A stretch of DNA of 64,000 nt from Nematostella vectensis (GCF_932526225.1 NC_064042.1:15263040-15327039); one strand, 5' to 3'; shown: positions 51,301 to 62,336, counted from the first letter of the stretch. Notes: generated from the sequence alone by a model not told the origin. A program made the numbers and translations.

Positions 51301-54300
51301 TGAAATATAGTGATTTCTATTATGGTTATTCTCGCACAACATAATCTTCTGCTTCTCAAAGGTCTCCTTATTTGGTGATACTTTCGCGCCAATTCGAGCA
51401 TTGACCGTGAGGGGACTGGTGTAGTAAGTGTTTCAAGATGCCCACCTTTTGAAAGCCTTTAGAATATTTGGAATTGACTGCAAAAAATATTTTTTGGGTA
51501 AGAGTAATTCAACTAGTATAAGAGATGTTAAATATTGATAAATAAACCGGTTTGGGTGATGTTGCTTGATTCCTTCAGATGCACTTCAAGGGGAGCTCTG
51601 AGTCCAACTGAAATCCTGGGGGTTGTTAAAGGGGAAGTGTGCTGAGTCAAAATCACCATCATAGGAATTGAACACTCACTTTTTATTCATTTTTTTTAAA
51701 CGCAAAGGACAAAAAAGGGAGAGGGTGACCGTGTCTCTCTACAGTACTGTTCATGGCTGTTTCACTGTGGTTATAATGCCTACCTTTTCAAGAGTATCAT
51801 TGAAGGATTTCTGCTGGAAAAGTCCATAATTCAAGGCCACTGATGTAAGAAGAAATCATATAAGCACAATATGGAAAGTTGTAAATGCAGCAAAACTTTT
51901 TTTACAATAGCTGAAGAGAAAGGGTTGGTGGGGCACTGAACAAATTGCAATTTTTTATCTCTGCCCCCCCCCCCCCTATGTCTCTCTGTTTCTCCTTCAA
52001 AGTGTACTACCATAATTGACAACATAAAAATCTTAAATACAGGACTCTCATATACAGGATACTCTACAATACTGTGTACATGAACATGATTTTCAAGTCC
52101 CTTATAAAAACTGTACTTTCCCCAGCTAGTTCTGTTTAGTGAACTGTATTGTAACCAAACTTGACCTGGGAAGATAATTATTATTACCTGCAGTGTTTGA
52201 ATTCATGATCTGAAGAACATTTAGACCAACTAACTCGGCAGCCCTGAAAAAGAACAAAACGATTAGTGAGAGGTAAATACAGTACACCTATACTTTTTGC
52301 TTGATCTATTATCGCCTCACAATTACCAAAAACAGTGGTTCATAATAACATGGACTGGCTCAAAATAACATGGACTAACTCGAATTACCCCCGAGGTCAA
52401 TAGTTGTCCCCTCTGAGCCAATCAGATTACGAGCTGTCAACGGGCTACTTGAGCACTGCAAAAGTTGTCCGCAACCGCAATTTTTGTCAAGAGTTATCCA
52501 ATCATCCCTTAAATCCAGGACAAAAATTGCTGGCATGGCGAAAACTTGCCTCACTTAAGCACATGTTCACCAATTCTAGTGATTCCCAGCTCCAGAAGGG
52601 CACAATACGTGGTCCTGAGCATTTCCCTTAGGTAGATATGATCAGCGTTGGGTTTCAAGCGGCACTCTTCAGTTTTGATTCACCAACATCAACGGTTTAA
52701 GAACTCCTATTCTAGAATAGGAATTCTGTAACCGGGATGAGCATACCGAGGACGTTATTCCTTAGTGAATATATCGAACAAACGAAAGAAATATCTTACA
52801 AGAGCAGAAACGCTCTTTATCATGAGCCTGGCGACATTAAGTTGAGTCTACACTATTTGTGATGCAGCCACATTTGTTTATTCAAGAACGCGAACCGACT
52901 CGGTAATGACTCCTTCGGGAGGAATATGTATACTGCAAATTATCCAAGTATTTTTGTCGATCTTGGGAACAATTTCAGAATAAGAATTGCTCACCTTGAT
53001 TTCTAAAGAAAGAGGCATCATATAATTGAACGAAATTATATGGCAGGGTGTTTCGTATATTGGTACATTGGTACAACTACCAATGTCATTCTCACCCAAA
53101 CACTAAAAGTATATGTGCTAGTATTTTGGGAATACCTGAGAAGAGCCCTTCTCTCTGCTTGATTGAAGAATGGAGGGACGGTGAGGACAACATCTTTGAT
53201 TGGGTGATCTGGTGAAAGAATCAATTTTAGATTATGTCTATTAAATGTCAGTTTTATACTGTTAATCCACAAGCAAATAAAACATGTAAAGATGACAGAT
53301 GTTTACCTGCAAATTGCTCTCCTATGAATCGCGAGTGGTTGAGGATCATTCCCATCAACTCCTCAGGGGTGAATGTGACATCACTGCCATAAAAGAAAAA
53401 AAAAGAACAATATTAAATAAACTAGCATTGTAAACAAGTGTTTTTACTGTACAAACTGTCAAAGAATGAAAACATGTTTCAAGTTTCAAAGCCTACAAAA
53501 CATCATATAAAAAATAAAAAATAATGACTTAAAGGAAAAAACATGAAGAAATGTGTCTGAAGTTTTGTCTTCTACTTAAGAAAAATGTTTCTTTATAAAC
53601 ATGGATATTAGGTATAAAAATAATGGCAAACGATATGTGTTATCAAATGTGATTTTTGATGGCTCATATACTGTAGGCATAATCAAAACAGGATATGGTT
53701 AGACATGAAACATGATGTGATGGTATAAAGGTTTTCTGCTTCAATGTTGTTTCATGAACTTTTTATTGGAGTCACTTGTTATAAGAGCTACAGTATTGAC
53801 AAATTATCAGTCTTCACCTGTCATGTCTGAATACCACATTGCCGGTAGTTTTGTCTTCTTCTAATTTATACCATGGAAATCTATGGAAAATAATAACAGT
53901 CTAAGTCATGATAACAAATACCATGAAACAACAAACATTTTCAATTGCATCTCTTGGTTTATTACATACAATTATACCCACTTCTAATACTGGACACAAA
54001 AAACTCCTCAACTACTGTACATATTGTATTGATTGTGTTTTTAGAAGGGAGACTTTTTGTATTAATGTATTTCCCTCCTCCCGCTAGCCTGCAGTAGTAC
54101 TATAGTTCTATGATCTCAATGGACCACACACTAAACGAAGGGGATTCCCCAAAATCCCCCAACTCCACCGGCTGCAGGTGTTACTAGAAGGATAAAACTT
54201 ATTGCAGATGATCTTGCAAATTGAAAAAAGAGTATTAACAAACAGACCTATGAGATTATTTACCTTTGTTGGTAGTTCTTAACATGGGGGTTATCAAGTT

Positions 54301-55834
54301 TCTTGCCAAGTAGATCATGGAGATAGATGTAAGATTTGTCAGGGTGCATAACAGACTGGAAAAATAAATTATCAACATTAATCTCATATTTACATTAAAG
54401 ACCTCTTGAAATCAAAGTAATAATCAAAATTGATAATACTGCTTTGCCTTTTCCATTCACATTATAAAAATTTGGCAAACTTCTCTTCTTTCAAAATACC
54501 ACGCTTTTACAGTATTTCGGCTTGACATGGATTCGAAGGGATTAACAAATTATAGATAGGCCTATGTTTGAAGTGTGAGAATATAAAAAAAGGGAGGCTC
54601 ACAATTCAGGTTGTTCTTTAGCTGGTATCTTAGGTTGTAACGCAGTTGAGTTGGTGATATTATTAGCCAGACATCAATCACATGGCAGCAACAACACACC
54701 TCCAAATGCTTTTGGCTTAACCATGTTGTACTGTTATAGTGAGTAGCTCCATTTGTTTCATTTGTTTAATTAATATATTTATTTATTAATAATCTAATTT
54801 GGATATTTCCTTCAATAATACATACCACTGCTAGTGCTCCATCAGAAAATAGTCTTTCCTTATTACGCAAGGACACAGCCATAGGTGTTTTTCTTCTGGA
54901 CTCCCTGGAAAAAGTAAAGTAATGCAATGATACCATGGCTATAACATAAAAAGCAATCAAATAAAAACAAAGTAATGATTATACTTACTTATTTAAGGCT
55001 ATTTCCATAGGAATACCAGGCTATTGATAAATAAACAAAACACTTTAAAATGTTGCCACAAAATCTTATGTACATATGTATGTAGCAGACGAGAATAGCA
55101 AACCATTTCACTGTTGCAGTTAAAAATGTGTCTGAAATGATTACTTTAAAATAATCACAAAAATGTTTATTTCATACCTTGACTATAGCAATTTTCATGA
55201 ATTGACTTCCTAAGTCAACAGACATGACAGCCAACCCATCTAAAAGTCAAAACAATATCACTTAGAGGATCACATTATAAGGTTATGTTCTATACAAGTC
55301 ATACCATGATCCCCATCTAAAAGTCAAAACAATATCTCTTAGAGGATCACATTATAAGGTTATGTTCTATACAAGTCATACCATGATCCCCATCTAAAAG
55401 TCAAAACAATATCACTTAGAGGATCACATTATAAGGTTATGTTCTATACAAGTCATACCATGATCCCCATCTAAAAGTCAAAACAATATCACTTAGAGGA
55501 TCACATTATAAGGTTATGTTCTATACAAGTCATACCAAGATCCCCATGACCTATAAATTATTGAGACAACCATCAATCATCTTTATGGTAAGCGCAGATT
55601 AATATCATAAGCACTATCACTGCCACCAACATCATTATTTCATTAAGTAATACTGTATCATTATCATTATGTTAACCAACATCATCATCATCACTAAATC
55701 ATTATCATCAGCAATATATGATACTTAATCTTATGATTACTGTATCTTCATTGCTACTTACCTGATGCTGCAAAGAAGTATGACAGAACTAACAAGGCTG
55801 AAACACAACTGACCAACACCTTCACAGAAGGCAT
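39391..55834 (-). CDS. HYOU1: HYOU1 (GRP170/ORP150), ER HSP70-superfamily chaperone, complete
   Basis: HYOU1 is an ER-lumen HSP110/GRP170 chaperone and nucleotide exchange factor for BiP. Coding exons: 55762-55834, 55178-55239, 54989-55020, 54826-54904, 54264-54355, 53818-53880, 53307-53383, 53136-53208, 52188-52243, 51784-51839, 49644-49695, 49473-49545, 49043-49112, 48495-48611, 47925-48059, 47515-47597, 47221-47267, 45604-45689, 44868-45058, 44236-44441, 43623-43687, 42972-43241, 42222-42361, 41599-41809, 40960-41178, 40460-40634, 39391-39710. They are phase-consistent, 1040 aa (human 999). Signal peptide 1-24 (hydrophobic [18 protein letters not shown]). ATPase motifs: [44 protein letters not shown] (about 371-398). 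The Lys/Glu-rich acidic loop is at 597-686. The alpha-helical C-terminal domain follows. The C terminus KSDEL* is a KDEL-type ER retrieval signal. A non-coding 5' exon is likely, since an acceptor sits two bases before the ATG. Confidence 0.95.
39790..40510 (-). repeat. 75-bp array, about 9-10 copies, seeded on the HYOU1 donor at 40460
   Basis: In transcription order, the exon end TATTACGTGCCCAAGCC...GTTAACGATACAG and donor GTAAAG are repeated into the intron. Plus-strand ACGTAATACT words sit at 40492, 40411, 40336, 40261, 40186, 40111, 40035 and 39936. The period is 75 bp near the exon. Copies farther from the exon (below 40035) are progressively decayed. Confidence 0.9.
44434..44582 (-). 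repeat. 48-bp array, 3 copies, spanning a HYOU1 3' splice site
   Basis: The acceptor and exon start TTCGCAG/GATGTTTGGC (exon start 44441) recur 48 and 96 bp upstream in the intron, nearly unchanged. This is a 3' splice-site duplication, unlike most others here. Confidence 0.9.
45385..45612 (-). repeat. 35-bp array, 7 copies, seeded on the HYOU1 donor at 45604
   Basis: The exon end AACATATACCCAATACAG and donor GTAAGC recur every 35 bp. Plus-strand GCTTACCTG words are at 45598, 45563, 45528, 45493, 45458, 45423 and 45388. All copies keep CAG/GTAAGC. The farthest copy differs most. Confidence 0.95.
45705..47205 (-). repeat. 30/31-bp minisatellite, about 48 copies, filling a HYOU1 intron
   Basis: The unit carries CCTCTAGACATCATTCATTGG plus CAGA and an A run; the 30-bp and 31-bp forms differ by one base (CAGACAAAA / CAGAACAAAA). 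It starts about ten bases from the donor of exon 47221-47267 and runs to within about 15 bp of the next acceptor. In transcription order each unit has TCTAGAG/GTTTTG, a weak donor-like word resembling the exon end GCTAG/GTATGC, so a junction origin is possible but not proven. Confidence 0.9.
48045..48235 (-). repeat. 42-bp array, 4-5 copies, spanning a HYOU1 3' splice site
   Basis: In transcription order, ATTCACAG/ATTGAGGGGGTGTTT (acceptor and exon start, 48059) is preceded by copies such as TCAGATCGAGTGTGTGTTTTGA every 42 bp. Some copies retain an AG at the acceptor position, so decoy 3' splice sites precede the real one. Confidence 0.85.
50644..50727. mobile_element. 84-bp MITE, copy 1
   Basis: Inverted ends TGGGTCCTTTA / TAAAGGACCCA. 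Same length and about 85 percent similarity to copy 2 at 51034-51117. Flanking sequence (CCCTCATTTT, ATCGCAGCAATGGC) is also shared, so the pair lies in a larger direct duplication 390 bp apart inside a HYOU1 intron. Confidence 0.65.
51034..51117. mobile_element. 84-bp MITE, copy 2
   Basis: Second copy of the element at 50644-50727, with the same inverted ends. The shared right flank suggests segmental duplication rather than two independent insertions. Confidence 0.65.
55230..55545 (-). repeat. 77-bp array, 4 copies, spanning the HYOU1 exon 2 acceptor
   Basis: CTTTTAG/ATGGG (acceptor and first bases of the exon starting 55239) recurs every 77 bp (plus-strand ATCTAAAAG at 55238, 55315, 55392, 55469). 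Copies are over 95 percent alike, so expansion is recent. Confidence 0.93.
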
Positions 55835-56509
55835 GCCTGAAACATCAAAACAATGAAACTAATGAATTGTGAATACATAAGCATAGAATAATGGAATTGG
55901 ACTTTTGTCTCTGAGGTAATGCACTAGATAATACAACATGTGTGATTAAAAATAAACACTTAAGGATATGAGATTATGTCTCCAATATCTGTTACATCAG
56001 ACATTGAGAAAGTGGCCAATTTTGATTGGTTACAAAGCCAGCTGCTATGATGAAATACTTGACTGTTTTACAAATACAGAGTCACTAAAAGGCAGAGCTA
56101 TTGGGTTAAGTGCATCAATCACTATCCATATAGATAGCGTTTTTATAAGACTTATTTAATTCTTCCCAGTGATCAACTGAATATTTTATTTTTGACGGTG
56201 TGTTTCAAAACACTGAGAATGAATGGGAAAAAAATCGGTCAAAAAGCCATTTAGATTTCGTGCACATGATTTTGTTATATACGATCCCAATTCCACATGG
56301 AGCGTTCTTGGAATTTAGTATAAGCTATCAGTATATTTGTGATTCATTCTACATCCGGTACACTAAATTCAGTTTTAAACTCACAGGGAAATTCGCCGGT
56401 AGCTACATTTGAAAGACGGAGTACGCTCCGATCAAGACAGAGATACCCGAGGCATTCAAACCAGCATTTTCACTCAAAATACTGAAAATCATAGCCATCA
56501 AACACTTAC

Positions 56510-56700
56510 CTATATTTTATAAGTGTGGTTTTAGCGTATTTTTGGCCAGTTGTACGTAGATTTGTGTGATGACAGTGAAAAATTTTCCACCATTTACAGG
56601 CAAGTGTCCGCACGCGGCGAGCTCTGATTGGTCAATTACGCTACGAGCGAGACTAGACACTAGTGATGCCGGCAGATGCCCGCGATAGTTTAGTCAGCAG
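56510..56700 (-). other. Probable non-coding 5' exon of HYOU1
   Basis: A donor AG/GTAAGTGTT on the minus strand (56501-56511) fits a non-coding first exon joining the acceptor at 55837. The transcription start is unknown, so the right border is approximate. Confidence 0.45.
56613..56631 (-). promoter_or_regulatory. ER stress response element (ERSE-like) of HYOU1
   Basis: On the minus strand the sequence reads CCAAT, nine bases, CCGCG. The consensus ERSE is CCAAT-N9-CCACG, bound by NF-Y plus ATF6; spacing is exact and one base differs. HYOU1 is a classic unfolded-protein-response target, so position and gene agree. The site lies in the 316-bp head-to-head region between the probable HYOU1 5' exon and ZNHIT1. 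Confidence 0.7.
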
Positions 56701-56946
56701 GACTGCGAAGCAAAGTACACAGGGGCCCCGTTGAGACTATAAAAAAACAGTGTGTACTCAATGAATTCTGAATCTTGAAAATTTAATAATACTATTTATA
56801 ATTATTGAAAATTGCTCCAATAGATAAGATATTCTTGCACAAACGTGACGAGCAAACAGCACAAAATTCTCTGAGTTCTCGAAATTGGTTTCCTGTGCTA
56901 TAAGAACTTAGGTCAATCTGGCCAGCGGACAATTTCAAAAAGCAAA

Positions 56947-58960
56947 ATGGCGGCCGACAGAAGAGAATCTGGTAAATGTTCAAGTTGAAATTCCTTTGCA
57001 AAATAAGACAAGAAAACAATAATTTTGCCCTGGCATTAAAGATGAAATAGCCAAGAACTTTAACATGTTTGATTTAGGGGCTACATCGTAAGGACAGCTT
57101 AGCCAAAACCACGTATTTTTGTTAGTAAACAAGTTTTAATCACCGAATTTGGTCTCACTCAGGTCGAATCAAAGATGCCGCTACAAGAAAAATTTTAGAC
57201 ACTGCGACAAGAAGAAGGCGTCAAAAAAGACAGCTGGAGTCGTTGGAGAATGATAACTTTCAGGAAGATCCACACGCACACTTGACCGTACTACAAAACA
57301 AGATGAGAATACCAGCCTTCAAGGATACAATGGAAGGTAAGACGAGCACTTCTCTTTTTTAGATGTTTTTATTTTGATTTTGTCAGTAAGATCGGTCAGC
57401 AATTTTTATTTTGTTTGGGAATATCTTAGAGAAGAGGAAGAAAAAGAAAACAAAAACTGGGGAACATTTCAAACAGGTAATAATCATTCTTTATATCTGA
57501 ATTATTTTGCGGTAAATAACATAATATATTCTAATAAATGATATTGAATTCATATTACCTTCCAACAGAGATTTAAGAGAACATTTGCAGTCCTTTTGGA
57601 AGAAGCTGTAAGTATTCAACTTTGTTATACAATTGTACCTTGGAAATCCAATGAAACAAATGACATTTTCTACGGATTCTAGTAAAGGGGTTTGGTGAAA
57701 GACAAAAAAGTAAACAGTCAGTATGTTTTATTTGATTTTTGCCCAGTCATGCACTTTTTAATGGAGTGTTCATTAAATACACTGAGGGGGGGGGGGGGGG
57801 GGGTAGGGAAGATTTTTTACTCAAGACACCTTACAATTTCAGAGCCCTCCTTTTATTGTAAACATTTTTTTTTTTTTTTGGGGGGGGGGGCTCCTTTTAG
57901 AACCCCAAAACTTTCAGAGCCTCCCCCCCTAACAAAAAAGCTTTATATCTGGAAAATGATTACTGTGAAGTTGCCCTCCTTGTCATAGTTGATGATCCAG
58001 TCAAGTTTGTCATTATTCCAGTCTGACATTTTTTCAAATCTTTCGGTTTCGGCCTTCATAATTTCATATTATAAATAGCAGTACGATAAAAACAAATATT
58101 TATTGAATATTTTATTAATTTATAAGGCTTCAACCACTATTATAACACATAACTAACAGTAAGGTAAACACAATATTCATTAAATATTGTATATTCTTGA
58201 AATATTTGTGTACAATATTTATTCACCTATTACCTTTATAACCTTGCATATTTGTGATGTGCCCATAGCAACAAGAGACAGAAGAAGGGCAGGAGTCGTA
58301 TGCGTCTGCTAATGTCCCTCCATCAAGATTTCCAGAGAGACACTTTTGCTCTGTCTGTGGATATCCTTTTGATCTAAATCATCCCTGGTTCTATTCCCTA
58401 TACAAGAACAAACTATTTCAATGTCTGATTTTTTTATTAATGCCTTTTTGAAAACTAAGTAGTCATTCATCTTTTGCTCCAGTGAAGGGCTAATACCTCT
58501 TTTATTGTTGTGGTTGCTGTGTTGTTTTCTTTGCTTTTAAAACCACTCTGTTATCAGAGAGGCATTCTAAATAAAACTTTAAACCTGTGTGGATTAAATA
58601 CCTCTACTTTGTCTTGTGGTATTTCTTGACTTGTAACACATTTCCTTCTAACTACACATGTGTATCTTGTGGGGCGCGGTATTGCTGCGTCAAATGTCTT
58701 GGTACGCATCAGGACACAAGGTAACAATCAGTAAATCCCTAATTACTTTATTTCCAATTTTTTTTTGTGTGTGCAAATTTTGGTGTTTTTGATCTTTTTA
58801 GAGCTCTTGGGGAAAGGAAAACAGTTAACAGTAAAAACTGTGCGAGGAGTGAGGGGTTCCATCTATCAAAAATCCACCCAATAATATAGCAATTTTCACA
58901 TTTATCAGACATTACTTACTGATGCTGTCTTGTTGCAGGTGTCTAAAATGGACTGTATAA
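56947..58960 (+). CDS. ZNHIT1: ZNHIT1, HIT-type zinc finger subunit of SRCAP/SWR1 complex
   Basis: ZNHIT1 (p18Hamlet, yeast Vps71) belongs to the SRCAP/SWR1 complex that deposits H2A.Z. Exons: 56947-56971, 57163-57336, 57430-57476, 57569-57607, 58269-58360, 58640-58720, 58939-58960; 159 aa (human 154). QLESLENDNFQEDPHA matches the conserved N-terminal region. RFKRTFAVLLEEA precedes the zinc finger. The HIT finger has Cys at 122, 125, 133, 136, 141/142, 145, His149 and Cys154, ending CLKWTV as in human. The start context AAAATGGCGGC is YY1-like. The intron between exons 5 and 6 is AT-AC; only that border restores the residues Gly-Phe-Pro-Ser before Asn-Tyr-Thr-Cys. Confidence 0.94.
57785..57890. 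repeat. Two poly-G runs
   Basis: G runs at 57785-57803 and 57880-57890 (the latter after a T run), in the ZNHIT1 intron between exons 4 and 5. Confidence 0.8.
58361..58639 (+). other. U12-type AT-AC intron in ZNHIT1
   Basis: 5' end ATATCCTTTT is a perfect U12 donor. The branch-like TTTCTTGAC (58622-58630) fits TTCCTTRAC with one change and lies about 10 bases before the terminal AC at 58638-58639. Phase 2 joins correctly only with this border. Confidence 0.88.
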
Positions 58961-59560
58961 AGGCTCATACAAGAAAGTTACATGCACTTTATACACCTAT
59001 TTTACATAGTTGCACTCAACAGTCCATGTGGTCTAGTTTACAATGCTTCATGGGTATCACATAGATCAGGAAATAAGCAAAATCAGATCTGCTTTATATG
59101 CCTAGACAGCTGAATCAGTTCAGACATGTGGGCTATGACAACCTGATCATTCTGTGTGCATCCTGATTTCAAATAGGTGTATTACTTTATGTGAGTGCAA
59201 AAAAGAAGTAAAAAGGAGAGTATTGAAACCTCACCCACCATCCTTGAATCTACCCAACCTTCATTCAGAGGCTTGGATATCACAATTTGTGTACAGAGTG
59301 CTATTAAATGGATAGCAGCTACTATACATGTCACTTAACTGCCTAAGCTGCATAAAAACCTCTGATGTTCTTCACTTGTAAATATGTTACACTATCTTTC
59401 ATTAAAAAAAACATAACAAGGGCTTGTATCCTATTCTTTTATTAATTATAAACCCTATAATTTTTTTGCATTATCATGTAGAACACCACCCTGGATGAAA
59501 AAAAAAAGACAATCTCTTTTTGCATGATATGGCCCATATAATACACGGTCTAAAAAAATA
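58961..59560. other. Convergent intergenic region ZNHIT1 / PUDP
   Basis: It holds the two 3' UTRs. I see no exon, repeat array or RNA gene. Confidence 0.6.
59438..59443 (-). terminator. PUDP poly(A) signal AATAAA
   Basis: AATAAA on the minus strand 118 bp after the PUDP stop codon, a normal distance for a short 3' UTR. Confidence 0.5.
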
Positions 59561-61681
59561 TCAATATGAGGGCAGTCCCCAGTCAGCAGGATTAAACTCC
59601 TCTAAAGAATTCAGGACTTGATCTGCTGCACTACAGAGTGTTCTACTGACATAGGCTTCAGGTACCATCACAACGTTCATGCCAGCCGCCTTGCCCGCCT
59701 GGACACCATTAGGTGCGTCTTCAAACACCAGAACCTGGTCTGGTGAGGCTGGGGGTGGGGTGAACCTTGATGCGGCCACTTGGAATATGTCTGGATTAGG
59801 TTTACCATGTTTAACTGCAGGGTCGTCTGATTTGACAGTATGGTGAAACAAGTTGAAAAGCTCTTTGTGATGAGTGATTTTTAGGTCAAATTCCCGAGTT
59901 GCTGATCCTGTGGCTACTGCTATTGGTATGTTATGTTTGTGGAGATGGCGAACAAGCTTCTCCACACCTATTAAAACAACATAATTTCTTTAAGTTACAA
60001 ATGTATACAGCCCTGATCTTAGACACCCATAAAAACAATTAATTTCTTTAAGTTACAAATGTATACAGCCCTGATCTTAGACACTGCGAAGACCATAGTG
60101 CAATGTTGATAGTTTATATCCTACCTCCCCTAGATAGAGATGACTGAAAAACTTATATATAATATACACACTAAGGTATTAGTGTGCAGGGGACAAACTA
60201 GGGGTATTCCCTGAATAAAGGGAAATTGTGACCTCATTTTTCTATTCACATCTAATTTCACTTGGCATTATAACCCTATAGGTAGATTATATATGTATAT
60301 AGCTAGATTTTGTCATCCCCTATATTTTTTTAGATCCTTCTTGACAATTAGCCCCTACTATGCAGTCTAGCCTGCTTGAAGGCAGTACTCAGTGTTATCA
60401 TCGCAGAAACCTCCATTCGGCAAACGGGCGCCATCTTGTACTTTGAGCCCTGTTTTCGCGCTCATCCCCAGGAACCATGTGGCTCAAAATACATGATGCC
60501 GCATGAAAACCGCCTGCAAGCAGGCTAGAATGGATAGTAGGGGCTAATTGTCAGGATGCAGTGCACATTTTCTACAAAATTCATCTATTAAATCCCCATC
60601 TTACATAAGAGATAGAAAGTAAAAAAAAGTCTACAACACGTCATAATACCTGGCAGAAGCTTGGCAGTTGGAAAAAGTGTCAAGTTCAGAGCACCTGCTT
60701 TGGACAGAAACTCGTCTACAGTAATCGGAAGTTGCATTTCATTTATGACCACCTTTGTGGAAACATGTTTGGAGTTCCCCATGATCCTCTGCTTCAGGGA
60801 TATATCAAATGTCTTGCCGTACTCTTGGCATATCTTTTGGGTGATGTCTGTATATATTCTCTCTGTGTCTGACAAAGAACAACATCACATCACATTGAGA
60901 TGTATGTAACAGGAAGAGATCTCTGCTTTCAGTGGCATTCTCTTAGAAACAGTGAGACCATGCTCTCACGCATTCTCCATAAATTGATATGATGGACGAA
61001 TGTAAATATGAAGTGTCTAAGACACTTCTGTAAGACCTAAAGGTGTCCTTATTAAAGCCGCATTGTCACCAGTTTACTTTCGGAGGGCCGATGGAAACCT
61101 TAACCGACAAGAAAAAAAAATCTATAAATTATCAGTCACGTCCTCAAAGAATCTTACAAAAGACACACTGCTTTTACAATTTTGAAATATATTTTTGTTT
61201 TTCCCTTAAAAGCATTAGAAATTTTACGTAATTGACCGGAAGTGAACTGGTGGCTATGCAGCTTTAACTAGGTTCAACGGTGCTTATCAAAGATCACAGG
61301 TGGTAAGAGGTGAAGAAAATGATCAGGGTGTGTCCAAGGGGAAAATGTATGGTAGGTCAGACAATAATTCACTGATCTAGGAATGGTTTGAATGTTGCAA
61401 TTAATTTTTAATGTGTGGGTATATTGTATATTAGAATGATATATCGTAGGGTCATAATAGTATCTTTGGATTAAATAGGCATGCTGATAGTCATTGCTGA
61501 TGCAACATGGTTTAAGCAATGCCGGTATCATTCAAAACGACCAAGTTGTGAGAAGTCTAGTAGTTTACGGGTAGAAGCTCTAATATGATGATTATTTGTA
61601 AACCAGTCTGTTCCTACCTAAAAGAAGCCCATCATTGTCGAATATTACATGTGTGCAATTCGGTCTCGCAATTTCCGCCAT
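59561..61681 (-). CDS. PUDP: Pseudouridine-5'-phosphatase-like HAD hydrolase
   Basis: HAD-superfamily phosphatase that removes phosphate from pseudouridine 5'-monophosphate (formerly HDHD1); cytosolic. Exons: 61618-61681, 60650-60868, 59561-59967; 229 aa (human 228). Motif I HVIFDNDGLLLD with nucleophile Asp15 and acid/base Asp17. Motif II VATGSATREF (vertebrate form has Ser, here Thr-Gly-Ser). Motif III HGKPNPDIF. Motif IV VFEDAPNGVQAG. It ends GLPSY. The start ATG sits in AAAATGGCGG. The closest sister family is other DOG-like HAD phosphatases, but similarity to PUDP over the full length is clear. Confidence 0.93.
59960..60085 (-). repeat. 58-bp two-copy duplication spanning the PUDP exon 3 acceptor
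   Basis: AATTTCTTTAAGTTACAAATG occurs at 59983 and 60041 with the adjoining sequence. The copy next to the exon includes TTTTAATAG/GTGTGG. The upstream copy has TTTTTATGGGTGTC, so the duplicated acceptor AG is mutated. Confidence 0.75.
60335..60558. mobile_element. MITE, long inverted repeats, PUDP intron
   Basis: About 45-bp inverted ends including TTGACAATTAGCCCCTACTA and TCTAGCCTGCTTG, about 87 percent matched. The interior is also partly palindromic (GCCATCTTGTACTTTGAGCC and its near complement). It is non-coding. Confidence 0.75.
61052..61267. mobile_element. MITE with TTAAAG ends
   Basis: Inverted ends of about 34 bp: TTAAAGCCGCATTGTCACCA on the left and the near complement of TTAAAGCTGCATAGCCACCA on the right. 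The TTAA at each end suggests a TTAA target site, as in piggyBac-type elements. PUDP intron 1. Confidence 0.7.
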
Positions 61682-62086
61682 TTTGGTTACTCCCGACCCA
61701 GGTCTCCGCGCGGTGAACAAGGCGTCGCTGGAGTGTACATCTGAAAACTATTGAATAAAATGAGAAAATGCTCCGCTACTATGTAATGAAATAAATCAAT
61801 AATCCACAAAAAGTAGCTTCATACCAAAGACACAAATCATTGCATGTTATTTCCCCAACACAGCCAGGGATTGTGACTCCCAAAAAATGAAAAAAAAAAT
61901 GTTAGGGGGGGGGGGGGGGGGGGGGCTCACAATATTTAATGATTGAAAGCTTTCTTTGCCATGGTTTTCATATTGCGAATTGTATAAGCAGTTTTATCTA
62001 GAGATGAAAGCGGATTTTTTTACAATCGCATCCTGCGTATAAGCACGGCGTTAACAAAACCTGGATCGGAACGGATTGGATCGGGA
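61682..62086. other. PUDP upstream region with poly-G run
   Basis: Presumed PUDP promoter next to the start codon. A G run of about 19 lies at 61907-61925. No exon seen. Confidence 0.5.
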
Positions 62087-62188
62087 CGGATCGGAATATG
62101 GAGATGACAGAAAGTTTCGCAATGTTTCTGTGGAGATTCGTCTCAATGACACGGTAAGGGATCGATCGAGGTCAAAACAACGGTACTT
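62087..62188 (+). repeat. Inverted repeat, left arm
   Basis: 102 bp, about 93 percent identical to the reverse complement of 63208-63312. It is open in one frame on this strand (GSEYGDDRKFRNVSVE...) and contains ACACG/GTAAGG, so it may be a copied exon end. Confidence 0.8.
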
Positions 62189-62336
62189 CATAGTGACGAA
62201 TTCGGTATTTTGTAGACCATCGGCTTAAAGGGCGCTGTGACTCTATTTTGGTAGTCTTCAGATTTTTTGTAACTAGAACATTGTGTTAATACTGCTAGGT
62301 TAAGAGAGGCGCTCATAAAAGCGATGAGATTCTAAC

